Below, one piece after another: positions 19,892 through 28,513 of a stretch of 49,737 nucleotides of DNA. The DNA is from Methylorubrum zatmanii (GTDB lineage: Bacteria; Pseudomonadota; Alphaproteobacteria; Rhizobiales; Beijerinckiaceae). The stretch spans positions 1-49,737 of the forward strand of contig NZ_NKUI01000045.1 of the NCBI RefSeq assembly GCF_014845115.1. Direction: 5' to 3'. Within the stretch, counting starts at the first letter, position 1; each line of letters opens with the position of its first letter. The position numbers and the translations under genes were made by a program. A model generated the notes under the pieces. That model did not search any database. It saw only the letters and a program-made list of their open reading frames with translations, and had not been told where the DNA came from.

Positions 19892-20274
19892 TTGGCGAGG
19901 CTCCGGACGAGGTCGGCCGAGAGCCGGTCGAAACGGGTATTGGCACGGGCAACGTAGATGCCGGTCAGCACGAAGGCGAACACGATCACGAACATGCCCA
20001 TGTAGAAGCCGAGGGAGGCGGTGCCGCCGATCTTGGTGGCGAGCAGCGCCTTGTCGAAGGCGATCAGGCCGATGAAGCCGAAATAGACCAGCAGCATGAG
20101 GCCTGTGAGGATCCAGCCGAAGCGGGTGCGCTCGTGAACCAGGGTCTTGAAGGTCGGGTGTTCGGCGATGCGGTCGAGCCGGTGATCGGGCTCGGGCATG
20201 TCCAGGGCCCCAGCCCCATGAAGCGTGCGGGCGTCCGACGTCGCGGATCGGCCCACCGACTGTGTGGCGCTCAT
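19888..20274 (-). CDS. DUF485 membrane protein, ActP partner (YjcH-like)
   Basis: The protein has 128 aa from ATG 20274, which has GGGAGGAG upstream. Residues 1-60 are soluble, followed by [16 protein letters not shown] and two membrane helices ([20 protein letters not shown] and [21 protein letters not shown]), the DUF485 signature. The stop overlaps the actP start, so translation is coupled. DUF485 proteins (E. coli YjcH) are nearly always encoded before actP and probably assist it; the role is unproven. Confidence 0.92.
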   Translation of the reverse strand: MSATQSVGRSATSDARTLHGAGALDMPEPDHRLDRIAEHPTFKTLVHERTRFGWILTGLMLLVYFGFIGLIAFDKALLATKIGGTASLGFYMGMFVIVFAFVLTGIYVARANTRFDRLSADLVRSLAK

Positions 20275-20577
20275 GAATCTCCTCCCGCCGGCTCGATCCC
20301 CGCGAAGGCGGGCCCATCGGCCGGCTTGTCTTATGGCGAATGCGACGCGGGCTTGTTTCTCCGCTTCGTCGCAGGCTTGTTCCGGCAGCCCCACGGGTCA
20401 CCGGCCGTCCTTCGCGGCGGTGGATACAGAATATCCGCCGCCATCGATGTCACCTTAGAACCGCTCGCGAGCACGTTGCAATCGGCTGCGGGCCTAAGCT
20501 GCTGTTATACCGTGATCTCTTCGCTCGGCAGCGGCTCGCATGGGGGGACGCGCCGCCTTTTGGATGGAACGACGTGA
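20275..20577. other. Intergenic region upstream of the DUF485-actP operon
   Basis: About 300 bp lie between the acs terminator and the DUF485 start. The overlapping plus-strand ORFs have no start signals or protein-like composition. It must hold the DUF485-actP promoter; I see no clear consensus elements. Confidence 0.4.
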
Positions 20578-20613
20578 GAAGGGCCCCGCCGGGATCTTCC
20601 GGCGGGGCCCTTC
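20578..20613 (-). terminator. Terminator of acs
   Basis: A perfect 13-bp stem gaagggccccgcc / ggcggggcccttc with a 10-nt loop begins 5 bp beyond the acs stop on its strand. The T content of the arm end (CTTCTCAC) supports termination on the minus strand. Confidence 0.85.
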
Positions 20614-20617
20614 GAGA

Positions 20618-22567
20618 TCAAGCGGGGCGATTCTGGCGGTTCTCGATCAGATCGTCGACCACCGCCGGCTCCGCGAGGGTCGAGGTATCGCCCAGCGATC
20701 CGAAATCGTCCTCGGCGATCTTGCGCAGGATGCGGCGCATGATCTTGCCCGAGCGGGTCTTGGGCAGGCCCGGCGCGAACTGGATCAGATCCGGCGACGC
20801 GATCGGGCCGATATCCTTGCGGACCCAGGCGACCAGTTCCTTGCGCAGGGCGTCCGAGCCCTCCTCGCCCTCGTTGAGAGTGACGTAGGCGTAGATGCCC
20901 TGGCCCTTGAGGTTATGCGGGTAGCCGACCACCGCCGCCTCCGAGACCTTCGGATGCGCCACCAGCGACGACTCGACCTCGGCCGTGCCCATGCGGTGAC
21001 CGGAGACGTTGATGACGTCGTCCACGCGGCCGGTGATCCAGTAATAGCCGTCCGCATCGCGGCGGGCGCCGTCTCCGGTGAAGTAGAGGTTCTTGTAGGT
21101 GGAGAAGTAGGTCTGCTCGAACCGCTCGTGGTCACCGTAGACCGTGCGCATCTGGCCCGGCCAACTGTCCTTGATGCAGAGATTGCCCTCGCAGGCGCCG
21201 TCGAGTTCCTTGCCCTCGGCATCGACCATCACCGGCTGGACGCCGAAGAAGGGCCGGGTCGCCGAGCCGGGCTTGAGCTTGGTCGCGCCGGGCAGCGGGG
21301 TGATGAGGATGCCGCCGGTCTCGGTCTGCCACCACGTATCGACGATGGAGCAGCGGGAATCGCCGACCACGCGGTAGTACCACTCCCAGGCTTCCGGGTT
21401 GATCGGCTCGCCGACCGAGCCCAGCACCCGCAGGGATTGGCGCGAGGTCTTCTTCACCGGCCCCTCGCCGCCGCCCATGAGCGAGCGGATCGCGGTCGGC
21501 GCGGTGTAGAAGATGTTGACCTTGTGCTTGTCGATGACTTCCCAGAAGCGGGAATTCGACGGGTAGGTCGGGATGCCCTCGAACATCAGCGTGGTCGCGC
21601 CGTTCGCGAGCGGTCCGTAGACGATGTAACTGTGGCCGGTGACCCAGCCCACATCCGCCGTGCACCAATAGACGTCGCCGTCATGGTAATCGAAGACGTA
21701 TTGGTGGGTCATCGAGGCGTAGACGAGATAGCCGCCGGTGGTGTGCACCACGCCCTTCGGCTGCCCGGTCGAGCCCGAGGTATAGAGGATGAACAGCGGG
21801 TGCTCGGCCTCGACCGGCTCCGCCGGGCACTCGTCGGTCACCTGCTCGGCGGCCTCATGGTAATAGACGTCGCGGCCGGGCTCCATCGCCACGTTGCCGC
21901 CGGTGCGCTTGACCACGACGACATGGTCGACGAGGTCCGCGTCGAGGCGCTTGATCGCCTCGTCGACATTGGCCTTCAGCGGCACCTTGCGCCCGCCGCG
22001 CAGACCCTCGTCGGCGGTGATGACCAACTTCGAGCCGCATCCCTTGATGCGGCTCGCCAGGGAATCGGGGGAGAAGCCGCCGAAGACGATGGCGTGGATG
22101 GCGCCCAACCGCGCGCAGGCCAGCATCGCGTAGGCGGCCTCGGGGATCATCGGCAGGTAGAGCGTGACGCGGTCCCCCTTGCCGACGCCGCGATTGCGCA
22201 GGACGTTGGCCATCCGGCCCACTTCCGCGTGCAGCTGCTTGTAGGTGATGTGCTTCGATTCGTTCGGATCGTCGCCTTCCCAGATGATCGCGGTCTGATC
22301 GCCGCGGGTCTTCAGGTGACGGTCGATGCAATTCAGAGCGACGTTGGTCTTGCCGTCCTCGAACCATTTGATCGAGACATTACCCGGCGCGAAGCTGGTG
22401 TTTTTGACTTTGCTGAAAGGGGTCGACCAATCGATGCGTTTGCCGTGCTCGGCCCAGAAAGCTTCCGGATTCGAGACGGAGGCCGCGTACATCTCCGTGT
22501 ATTTGGCATCGTCGATGAGAGCCCGCTCGCGCCACCCGTCCTGGACGTCGATGACCTTCTCGCTCAT
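20618..22567 (-). CDS. acs: Acetyl-CoA synthetase, AMP-forming
   Basis: The protein has 649 aa, the usual length. The adenylate-forming signature [15 protein letters not shown] is present, followed by [20 protein letters not shown], the hinge/A8 region [17 protein letters not shown], and the C-terminal [11 protein letters not shown]. The Lys in SGKIMRR is the catalytic A10 Lys and the usual acetylation site for control by Pat/CobB-type enzymes. It converts acetate, ATP and CoA to acetyl-CoA. It is divided from the actP operon by a terminator. Confidence 0.97.
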   Translation of the reverse strand: MSEKVIDVQDGWRERALIDDAKYTEMYAASVSNPEAFWAEHGKRIDWSTPFSKVKNTSFAPGNVSIKWFEDGKTNVALNCIDRHLKTRGDQTAIIWEGDDPNESKHITYKQLHAEVGRMANVLRNRGVGKGDRVTLYLPMIPEAAYAMLACARLGAIHAIVFGGFSPDSLASRIKGCGSKLVITADEGLRGGRKVPLKANVDEAIKRLDADLVDHVVVVKRTGGNVAMEPGRDVYYHEAAEQVTDECPAEPVEAEHPLFILYTSGSTGQPKGVVHTTGGYLVYASMTHQYVFDYHDGDVYWCTADVGWVTGHSYIVYGPLANGATTLMFEGIPTYPSNSRFWEVIDKHKVNIFYTAPTAIRSLMGGGEGPVKKTSRQSLRVLGSVGEPINPEAWEWYYRVVGDSRCSIVDTWWQTETGGILITPLPGATKLKPGSATRPFFGVQPVMVDAEGKELDGACEGNLCIKDSWPGQMRTVYGDHERFEQTYFSTYKNLYFTGDGARRDADGYYWITGRVDDVINVSGHRMGTAEVESSLVAHPKVSEAAVVGYPHNLKGQGIYAYVTLNEGEEGSDALRKELVAWVRKDIGPIASPDLIQFAPGLPKTRSGKIMRRILRKIAEDDFGSLGDTSTLAEPAVVDDLIENRQNRPA

Positions 22568-22816
22568 TTGGTTTCTTCCCTGACGGTGCCCGATCGTATC
22601 GCGAAGGTCCGCGCAGCCGGGGCTTCCTCAAAACTCTTAAGCGCAGTTGAACAGACCCGGCAAGCACCAAAAAGTCGAGGTTCGAAATTTCGCGCAACCG
22701 AATTGGCAGCAATTTTATTGCCGACGACAGCATAGTCCTCCACTCCCGGGGGAGGACGGCCGAAATGTCAGAGATGTCAGGGGATTCCGGCGCGGAAGAG
22801 CGCGCATCGGCCGCCG

Positions 22817-25333
22817 TCAGGCAGCCGGGAACAGCATCTCGACCAGGGTGCCCTCGTCCTTCCGGCTGGTGATGCGGAAGCGGCCGCGGTTCGCCTCGAC
22901 GAGGGCCTTGGTCAGGGTCAGGCCGAAGCCCCGCTCCTCGCCCTCCGCAACCGCCGGCGCACCGATCTGAAACGGCTCGAGGGCGCCCAGCAGCTCGTCC
23001 TCGGTCATCCCCGTCCCGGTGTCGCGCACCCGCAGGGCGACCTCGCCGCGCTCGGCCAGCGTGGTCGAGACGATCACCTGACCGCCGGCCTCCGTGACAT
23101 GGATCGCCTTGCCGAGCACGGTCAGCGCCGCTTGGCGGATCGAGCGCTCGTCGGCCTTCAGGCGCGGCAGGTCGGGGGCGAGGCTGGTGCGCAGGACGAT
23201 GCGATGGCGCGCCGCCTGGGCCTGCCGGGCGGCGATGCAGGACGAGACGAGGTCGTTGAGGGCAAGCTCGGTGAAGGTCAGCTTGCTGCGTCCCGCCTGG
23301 ATCTCGGCGAGGTCGCGCAGATCGTCGATCAGGCTGGCGATCCGGCCGCCGGACAGGCGCACGTCCCGGAGATAGGCCTCCAGCCGCTCGGCATCCGCCC
23401 GGTCGAAGCGGTCGGACAGCATCATGTCGGTCAGGCTGAGGATCGCGTTGAGCGAGGGCCGGATCTCGCGGCTCACCCGGGCGAGCGCATTGGCCTTCCA
23501 CACCCCTTCCGCCTCCGGCTCATCCCGGCGGGCGGGATGGAGGGAAGGCTCGTCGCGAATCTCGCGCAGGCTGGCACAATAGCCAGGCGCCTCCTCGCCG
23601 AGCAGCCGGGCGATGCGCAGGCGCAAGGCGGCGGCGCCCGAACGTGGCGTGACGCCATGCAACTCGCTGCTGCCGGAGCGGCGCGAATCCGTCACGGCCG
23701 CCTCCAGCACGGATTGGCTGGCCGGCGAGAACAGGTCCGCGAAGCGCCCGCCCACGACCTCCTTGGGATGGGCATGGACGAGTTCGGCTGCGCTCGGATT
23801 CAGCCCGACGACACGCCCTTCCGCATCGAGGGTGACGACCCCCTCCTCCAGACTGTCCAGCACCGTCTGCGCCCGCAGCCGCGCATCGTTGGGCGGCAGG
23901 GGAGCGGTCTCCTCGCCGTTCTGTCCGGGTGCGGCACGGGCGAGGCAGATCTCGGCCGCCCCCCCGTCCCAGAGCAGGTCGGCGCGATCCACGAGGAGGG
24001 CTATCGTCCCGCCGGCGGCGTGGGCGAAGGGCTGTTGCACCGCCGCCTGCCTCTCCGCCGGGGCGAGGCCGCAAAACAGCTGTGAAAGCCCGACCTGCCG
24101 CAGGGCCGCCAGATCGTCATAGCCGGTGAGGCTCAGGAAGGCGCGGCTCGCGAACAGAAGCTCGTCGCCGCGATGGATCAGCACGCCGAGCGGCAGGCTT
24201 TCCAGCAATTCGGTCAGGGCCGACCGCGCCCGGCCCTCGGCTTCCGCGAGGCGGCCGGGTGGCGTCGGGAACGGCATCACCGATCCGCCGGATGCGGCCT
24301 CCGCCCGTGACGGAGGCAACGCCTCGTCCTCGGCGGGCTCATCGGCCGCGAAGCGAAGACCGAGCAGGCGGGCCACCTCCCGGAAGGCGGCATGCTCGTT
24401 CACCGACAGGCCGGGTTCCGTCTCGAAGGCCTCGTTCGGCCCGTCTTCCGCCGGAACGGCCTCGTCCTCCGGGGCACGCGGCTGGCTCTCTCTCAGGATC
24501 GCGAAACCGTTGAGACCGGCAAACGCGGCCTGAGCCCGGCCGGAGGGAGCGCCCGAGATCTCGAGACGATGCTTGTAGGAGCGTCCCAGCACCGTCAGCG
24601 GCAGCATCCGGAAAGTGCGCTGCGCCGAGAGCGCCTCGGTGAAGGCCTCGCCGTCGATCACGCCGTCCGCCGCGAGCATGGTCCAAGAGCGACCGGCAAG
24701 GGCCTCCGTCAGGTCGGGATGCGTGCGCGAGACATGGGTCAGCACACCCTCGGCATCGCTGCGCCAGACGAAGCGCAGCGGCACGTCGCCCGCCATACCC
24801 TCTTCGGCAAGACCGGGGGGCGGTGTCATCTCGGGCTCGGGGCCGGTGACGGCAGCGGCGGGCTTCGCCTCCTCGCGCGGCGCAACGGCCTTCGGCGGCG
24901 AGGCTTGAGCCGGCCGCAAGACCGGCAACGCGCCGACCGGCGCAAACAGGAGGGCGGACCGGCCTCCCTCCAACTCCGCCCGGGCGGCGAGGCCGACGAC
25001 GGGAAGAGCGACGCCACGGGGATCGAGGCGCAGGCGGATCATGCGCGGTCGCCCATCCAGCATCCCGGCACGGCGAACCTGATCGGGCAGGCGCAAGCCC
25101 GGAAGGATCGTGCCGTCGACTCCGGCGATGCCCGCGCGCAAAGTCGCCGCTCCGCCGGCCGCGTGGAGCACCCGTCCCGCATCGTCGTCGAGGATCAGGA
25201 AGGAGCCGCCTTCGCGGAGGAGATGGGCGATCGACGCGTCGTCCCGCCAGCGCGCCAGAGCCGCGCCGACAGTCGAATCGCTCTCCGGCGAAATTACTGG
25301 CACTGCGCGGCCCGACATTGGAACACTGGTCAT
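22817..25333 (-). CDS. PAS-domain histidine kinase homologue, degenerate (DivL-like pseudokinase?)
   Basis: The protein has 838 aa, with no membrane helices. An N-terminal sensory region (1-130) is followed by a Pro/Ala-rich linker, a PAS-like domain (about 190-280), and two clear PAS domains (about 375-470 GVLIHRGDELLFASRAFLSLTGY; about 495-590 GVVTLDAEGRVVGLNPSAAEL). The dimerisation helix reads VSREIRPSLN where kinases have SHEIRTPLN: the phosphoacceptor His is Arg622 (codon CGC, 23470-23468). The N-box Asn is Lys742 (VLGKAIHVT). The D box DTGTGM (771-776) and G box GFGLTL (802-807) remain. It may bind nucleotide but should not autophosphorylate. Caulobacter DivL, which has Tyr instead of His and controls CckA, is the obvious model; orthology is not shown. 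Confidence 0.85.
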   Translation of the reverse strand: MTSVPMSGRAVPVISPESDSTVGAALARWRDDASIAHLLREGGSFLILDDDAGRVLHAAGGAATLRAGIAGVDGTILPGLRLPDQVRRAGMLDGRPRMIRLRLDPRGVALPVVGLAARAELEGGRSALLFAPVGALPVLRPAQASPPKAVAPREEAKPAAAVTGPEPEMTPPPGLAEEGMAGDVPLRFVWRSDAEGVLTHVSRTHPDLTEALAGRSWTMLAADGVIDGEAFTEALSAQRTFRMLPLTVLGRSYKHRLEISGAPSGRAQAAFAGLNGFAILRESQPRAPEDEAVPAEDGPNEAFETEPGLSVNEHAAFREVARLLGLRFAADEPAEDEALPPSRAEAASGGSVMPFPTPPGRLAEAEGRARSALTELLESLPLGVLIHRGDELLFASRAFLSLTGYDDLAALRQVGLSQLFCGLAPAERQAAVQQPFAHAAGGTIALLVDRADLLWDGGAAEICLARAAPGQNGEETAPLPPNDARLRAQTVLDSLEEGVVTLDAEGRVVGLNPSAAELVHAHPKEVVGGRFADLFSPASQSVLEAAVTDSRRSGSSELHGVTPRSGAAALRLRIARLLGEEAPGYCASLREIRDEPSLHPARRDEPEAEGVWKANALARVSREIRPSLNAILSLTDMMLSDRFDRADAERLEAYLRDVRLSGGRIASLIDDLRDLAEIQAGRSKLTFTELALNDLVSSCIAARQAQAARHRIVLRTSLAPDLPRLKADERSIRQAALTVLGKAIHVTEAGGQVIVSTTLAERGEVALRVRDTGTGMTEDELLGALEPFQIGAPAVAEGEERGFGLTLTKALVEANRGRFRITSRKDEGTLVEMLFPAA

Positions 25334-25497
25334 AAGCCCTTCACAGCCCTGTGTGGTCCCTCTGGGCGTGGGCGCTCGTCGCCCTGTTTAACTTAACTGC
25401 CACCGGACGTGGACACTGAAGCGTGCCGACACACGTTTATCAACTGGTAACCTTAATCGGCACCACGGGGCTGGCGGAAAAGCCGACCCTGCGTTAT

Positions 25498-25525
25498 TGT
25501 GCATCGCACATTGTGCGCCGCACAA
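25498..25525 (+). promoter_or_regulatory. Tandem TGTGC-N3-GCACA operators upstream of the phasin gene (PhaR-type)
   Basis: Two palindromes lie head to tail: tgtgcatcgcaca (25498-25510) and ttgtgcgccgcacaa (25511-25525, perfect 6-bp arms). They end 34 bp before the phasin ATG. PhaR repressors of polyhydroxybutyrate-accumulating alphaproteobacteria bind TGC-rich sites upstream of phasin genes and are released by PHB, so this is the likely operator. The site assignment is inference; the palindromes are seen directly. Confidence 0.7.
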
Positions 25526-25559
25526 CGAGCGCCTGACGCGATCACCAGAGGAGACGGGA

Positions 25560-26036
25560 ATGAGCAGCACCCCTAACTACGAAGTCCCCACCGAGATGCG
25601 CGATTTCGCCGAGAAGAGCGTCGAGCAGGCCCGCAAGGCCTTCGATTCCTTCATCGGCGCGGCCCGTCGCACCGCCGACACGGTGCAGGGTTCGACCGAT
25701 CTGGCTCGCACCAACGCCACCAACATCTCGAGCCGTGGCTTCGAATACGCGGAGCAAAACGTCAACGCCGCTTTCGATCTGGCGCAGAAACTCGTCCGTT
25801 CGCGCGACGTCCAAGAGGCGATGCAGCATCAGGCTGAGTTCGTGCGGGCGCAGTTCGCCGCCATCCAGGCCCAGGCCAAGGAGTTCGGCGGCCTCGCGCA
25901 GAGCGCGTTCCAGCAGAGTGCCGAGAACGCCAAGAGCGCAATGCAGCAGGGGGCCGCCGAAGCCCGCCAAGCCTACGAGCAGGGCGTCGAGACGGCCCGT
26001 GAGAATGCCAGCGAGGCCCAGAAGGCCACCTCCTAA
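25560..26036 (+). CDS. Phasin family protein
   Basis: The protein has 158 aa from the ATG at 25560, with AGAGGAG upstream. It is almost entirely amphipathic helix, rich in Ala, Gln and Glu: EMRDFAEKSVEQARKAFDSF opens the phasin domain and FEYAEQNVNAAFDLAQKLVR follows. The C terminus carries coiled-coil heptads (FQQSAENAKSAMQQGAAEA). Phasins coat PHB granules and control their size and number. The tandem palindromes just upstream fit PHB-responsive repression. It is a single gene with its own terminator. Confidence 0.92.
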   Translation: MSSTPNYEVPTEMRDFAEKSVEQARKAFDSFIGAARRTADTVQGSTDLARTNATNISSRGFEYAEQNVNAAFDLAQKLVRSRDVQEAMQHQAEFVRAQFAAIQAQAKEFGGLAQSAFQQSAENAKSAMQQGAAEARQAYEQGVETARENASEAQKATS

Positions 26037-26077
26037 GTCTTCGTCTGGGGCCGCCACGGTTGCCCCTCGAACGTCTG

Positions 26078-26108
26078 TGGCCCGCTCTCGGCAGAGCGGG
26101 CCATTTTC
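26078..26108 (+). terminator. Rho-independent terminator of the phasin gene
   Basis: An 11-bp perfect stem tggcccgctct / agagcgggcca with a 4-nt loop is followed by ttttc, 42 bp after the stop codon. Confidence 0.9.
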
Positions 26109-26290
26109 ATATCGGGCCGGTTCCGCCTCTTTTCCGCCGCCAGGGACAGCAAGGGTCCGGGCGGCCTGAGGAGGTGCGCCGATCCGGCAGGATCGTGTGA
26201 CCTTTCTCGATCCTTGATTTGGCGCGCTCATCCTGGCCGAGTCGGCCTCCCATTCCCAGGAGAGCGCGCGAACGCGGAGTTTCCGACATC

Positions 26291-26614
26291 ATGCGTGCCG
26301 TCCGTTACCTCGGCATCCTGGCCTTGGCCGCTTGGGCGGCCGGGAGCCTCGCGCCCGCCCAGGCCCAGTATGACGACGACGGGTACGACGCCCCTCCCCC
26401 GCGCGCCAGAGCCTATCGGGATTGGGGCGGCGGGCCGCCGCCGCGAAGGGCCGTCGGCTTCAACTGCGATGCGGTTCAATCGGGCATCAGCGGCCTTCAG
26501 CCCTTCTCCTGCCCGCTGCCCGGTCCGCGCCCGCTCGGCGCCCGCTGTTTCTGCGATATGCCGGTGTCGTTCCTGAACGGGCCGCGCACGGCCGTCGGCC
26601 GCGTCGCGCCCTGA
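26291..26614 (+). CDS. Secreted hypothetical protein
   Basis: The protein has 107 aa from ATG 26291. The signal peptide is MRAVRYLGILALAAWAAGSL with probable cleavage after AQA (about 25). The mature part has an Asp/Tyr/Pro/Arg-rich linker (residues 26-58) and then a compact segment with four Cys (FNCDAVQSG, PFSCPLPG, GARCFCDMP) that could form disulfides in the periplasm. Family not recognised; probably an envelope protein. Confidence 0.7.
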   Translation: MRAVRYLGILALAAWAAGSLAPAQAQYDDDGYDAPPPRARAYRDWGGGPPPRRAVGFNCDAVQSGISGLQPFSCPLPGPRPLGARCFCDMPVSFLNGPRTAVGRVAP

Positions 26615-26623
26615 TCAGCACAA

Positions 26624-26651
26624 GGCCGTGCCGGATGTCTCCGGCACGGCC
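26624..26651. terminator. Hairpin between convergent genes
   Basis: An 11-bp perfect stem ggccgtgccgg / ccggcacggcc with a 6-nt loop lies between the secreted-protein gene (+) and the L,D-transpeptidase gene (-). It has no good T-tract on either side, so it is a probable but not canonical terminator. Confidence 0.6.
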
Positions 26652-26684
26652 CGATCTCACAGGGGGGGGACAGGGCGTCTCGCG

Positions 26685-27347
26685 TCAGTTCACGACAACC
26701 GTCGCACCGACCTTCACACGGGAATACAGGTCGGTCACATCCTCGTTGGTCATGCGGATGCAGCCGGAGGAGACCGCCTGACCGATCGTATCCGGCTCAT
26801 TGGAGCCGTGGATCCGGTATTCGGACCGGCCGATATACATCGCCCGGGCGCCCAGGGGGTTCTCGATGCCGCCGGCCATGTAGCGCGGCAGGTCCGGGCG
26901 ACGGGCCAGCATCGCCGCCGGCGGGGTCCAGCTCGGCCATTCGCGCTTGGCGGTGATCTTGTTCACGCCGCTCCAGGTGAAGCCCGGACGGCCGACCCCG
27001 ACGCCGTAGCGCACGGCCTGCCCGCCCGGCAGTACGTAGTAGAGCCGCCGCTCGGAGGTGGAGACCACGATCGTACCCGGAGCATAGCGGCCGTTATAGG
27101 CCACGACCTCGCGGGGGATGCGGGCGACCTGTGCCTGCGCCGCCTCGGCTTCACCGTAGCCCTGAGCGCTGGAACCGCGCTGCGAGGAGTAGGGATCGTA
27201 GACCGGCCAGCCGCCTTGCGACGACTGCTCTTGATAATAATCGTCCCCGTCGGAACCGAACGGGTCATAGGGCGCCGCCTTGACCGGGCCGGTCGCGAGG
27301 ACACAGACGCCGACAACGCCGGCGAGAACAGAAGCCAGAGTCTTCAT
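26685..27347 (-). CDS. L,D-transpeptidase (YkuD domain)
   Basis: The protein has 220 aa. The signal peptide is about residues 1-24 (MKTLASVLAGVVGVCVLATG, AKA-like cleavage). A Tyr/Ser/Gln-rich linker leads to the YkuD domain (about 92-219): IVVSTSERRLYYVLPGG, then HGSNEPDTIGQAVSSGCIRM with catalytic His180 and Cys196. It acts in the periplasm on peptidoglycan, forming 3-3 cross-links or anchoring proteins. Rhizobiales rely heavily on this cross-link type. It is a single gene. Confidence 0.93.
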   Translation of the reverse strand: MKTLASVLAGVVGVCVLATGPVKAAPYDPFGSDGDDYYQEQSSQGGWPVYDPYSSQRGSSAQGYGEAEAAQAQVARIPREVVAYNGRYAPGTIVVSTSERRLYYVLPGGQAVRYGVGVGRPGFTWSGVNKITAKREWPSWTPPAAMLARRPDLPRYMAGGIENPLGARAMYIGRSEYRIHGSNEPDTIGQAVSSGCIRMTNEDVTDLYSRVKVGATVVVN

Positions 27348-27756
27348 CGCAGGTGCCTACCTGTGCAATAATCTTTGCTATTACAAGCGTGACTGTGCTT
27401 GACAGGTTCCACGGCGTTTACGGATTTTGCACGGATCAGGTGGCGGGCAGCCGGCGACAGCTTGGCCGTATCGTCCGGCTTACTCCCGAATCGGCCGGGC
27501 GCGACAGGACAAGACTTCGTGGTTGGAACCGAACGAAGCGGCCGGCTCGGCCGTCGCAGCGGGACGGCTCGGAGTGTATGGGCCGGACGGCCCCCGACCG
27601 GGGCGGGTAGCGGAGAAGCTTCGAACCGCCGAATGGTCGGACACGGCGCGCCGCTGGATCGACTGACCGGCGCCTGGGATGATGGAGGGCGGCTCAACCC
27701 AAGGCGGGTTTTCGCTCGACCCCTCATCATGGGGAACGATGCGGCCGAGCTGTCTC
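27348..27756. other. Intergenic region, L,D-transpeptidase to NepR-receiver gene
   Basis: Just over 400 bp with no ORF that has a start signal and protein-like composition. It contains the L,D-transpeptidase promoter region (near 27350-27450, locally richer in A/T) and the 3' end of the NepR-receiver transcript. I looked for a GGAAC...GTT EcfG-type promoter and found none with proper spacing. Confidence 0.4.
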
Positions 27757-28341
27757 TCAGCTGATGACAGGCAAGGGATCGCAGGCTGCCCGTTCGGCCT
27801 CGACCAGCACATCGAAGGCGCGCCAGGGCTTGGGGATGAACACGGCGCCCTCCGGCAGGACGACATCCGGCTCCGGATCGAGGCCCGATGTCACCACGAG
27901 CCGCGTGCGCGGCCACAGCGTGGCAATCGCATGGGCGAGCTGCAACCCGTCCATCGCTCCGGCGAGGCGGATATCGGCGAAGACCAGGGCGACATCGCCG
28001 CCGCTCTCTTGCAGGATGCCGAGCGCCCGCTCGGCGCTGTCGCAGCCGATCACCCGCAGCTCCGTCTCCTCCAGAACACCCTCGGCCAGTTCGCGGGTAT
28101 CCTGCTCGTCCTCGACGACGAGGGCGATGCGGCTCTTGGGGCGCCCACCGGGCGCGGACGGCGTCTCGTTCGAGCGGTCCACCCGCCGGACGAGGGCCGC
28201 GAGATGGTCGGGGATGCCTTCCGCCACGAGGTGATCGTAGCAGGAGGCGAGCGCCTGCCCGATCTGGTCCAGTTGCATGCCCGGCAACAGCGGATCGCTG
28301 GTGTGGCCGCGATAGGAGCGATCTCGAAACGAGTCGTTCAA
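27757..28341 (-). CDS. NepR-like segment fused to a response-regulator receiver domain
   Basis: The protein has 194 aa from TTG 28341, with GAGAGGA about 10 bp upstream; an ATG at 28278 (MQLDQIG) is an alternative. Residues about 26-56 read IGQALASCYDHLVAEGIPDHLAAL, closely following the NepR anti-sigma helix pattern (L..AYD..V.E.VPD.L..LL..LD). The receiver domain (about 70-190) has the acidic pair Glu77/Asp78, phosphoacceptor Asp123 (FADIRL), Thr151 and Lys171 (PKPW), all conserved. NepR binds sigma factor EcfG and is sequestered by phosphorylated PhyR in the general stress response. A NepR-like helix joined to its own receiver could be a phospho-regulated anti-sigma or decoy. The NepR call is by pattern only. 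Confidence 0.72.
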   Translation of the reverse strand: MNDSFRDRSYRGHTSDPLLPGMQLDQIGQALASCYDHLVAEGIPDHLAALVRRVDRSNETPSAPGGRPKSRIALVVEDEQDTRELAEGVLEETELRVIGCDSAERALGILQESGGDVALVFADIRLAGAMDGLQLAHAIATLWPRTRLVVTSGLDPEPDVVLPEGAVFIPKPWRAFDVLVEAERAACDPLPVIS

Positions 28342-28513
28342 AGCGAAACGGTCCTCTCTCGCGCGTTCGACCGATGGGCGGCCGGCACAGAGTATTCCGC
28401 CTGGATGGCCGCACAGGACAACAAAGCGGGGAGATGCCGCACAGTTGCCTCGAAGAGAGATTTTCGTCGTCGCGGATCCTGCCACACGGCGGGCGGACGC
28501 AGGCGGAAGAAGT

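Noticed and set aside
20540..22735. 731-codon plus-strand ORF opposite acs
   Set aside because: It mirrors acs, has no start signal and contains no domain.
22735..22757. Terminator after the degenerate histidine-kinase gene
   Set aside because: There is a 7-bp stem (gtcctcc/ggaggac) but no T-tract on the minus strand; too weak to call.
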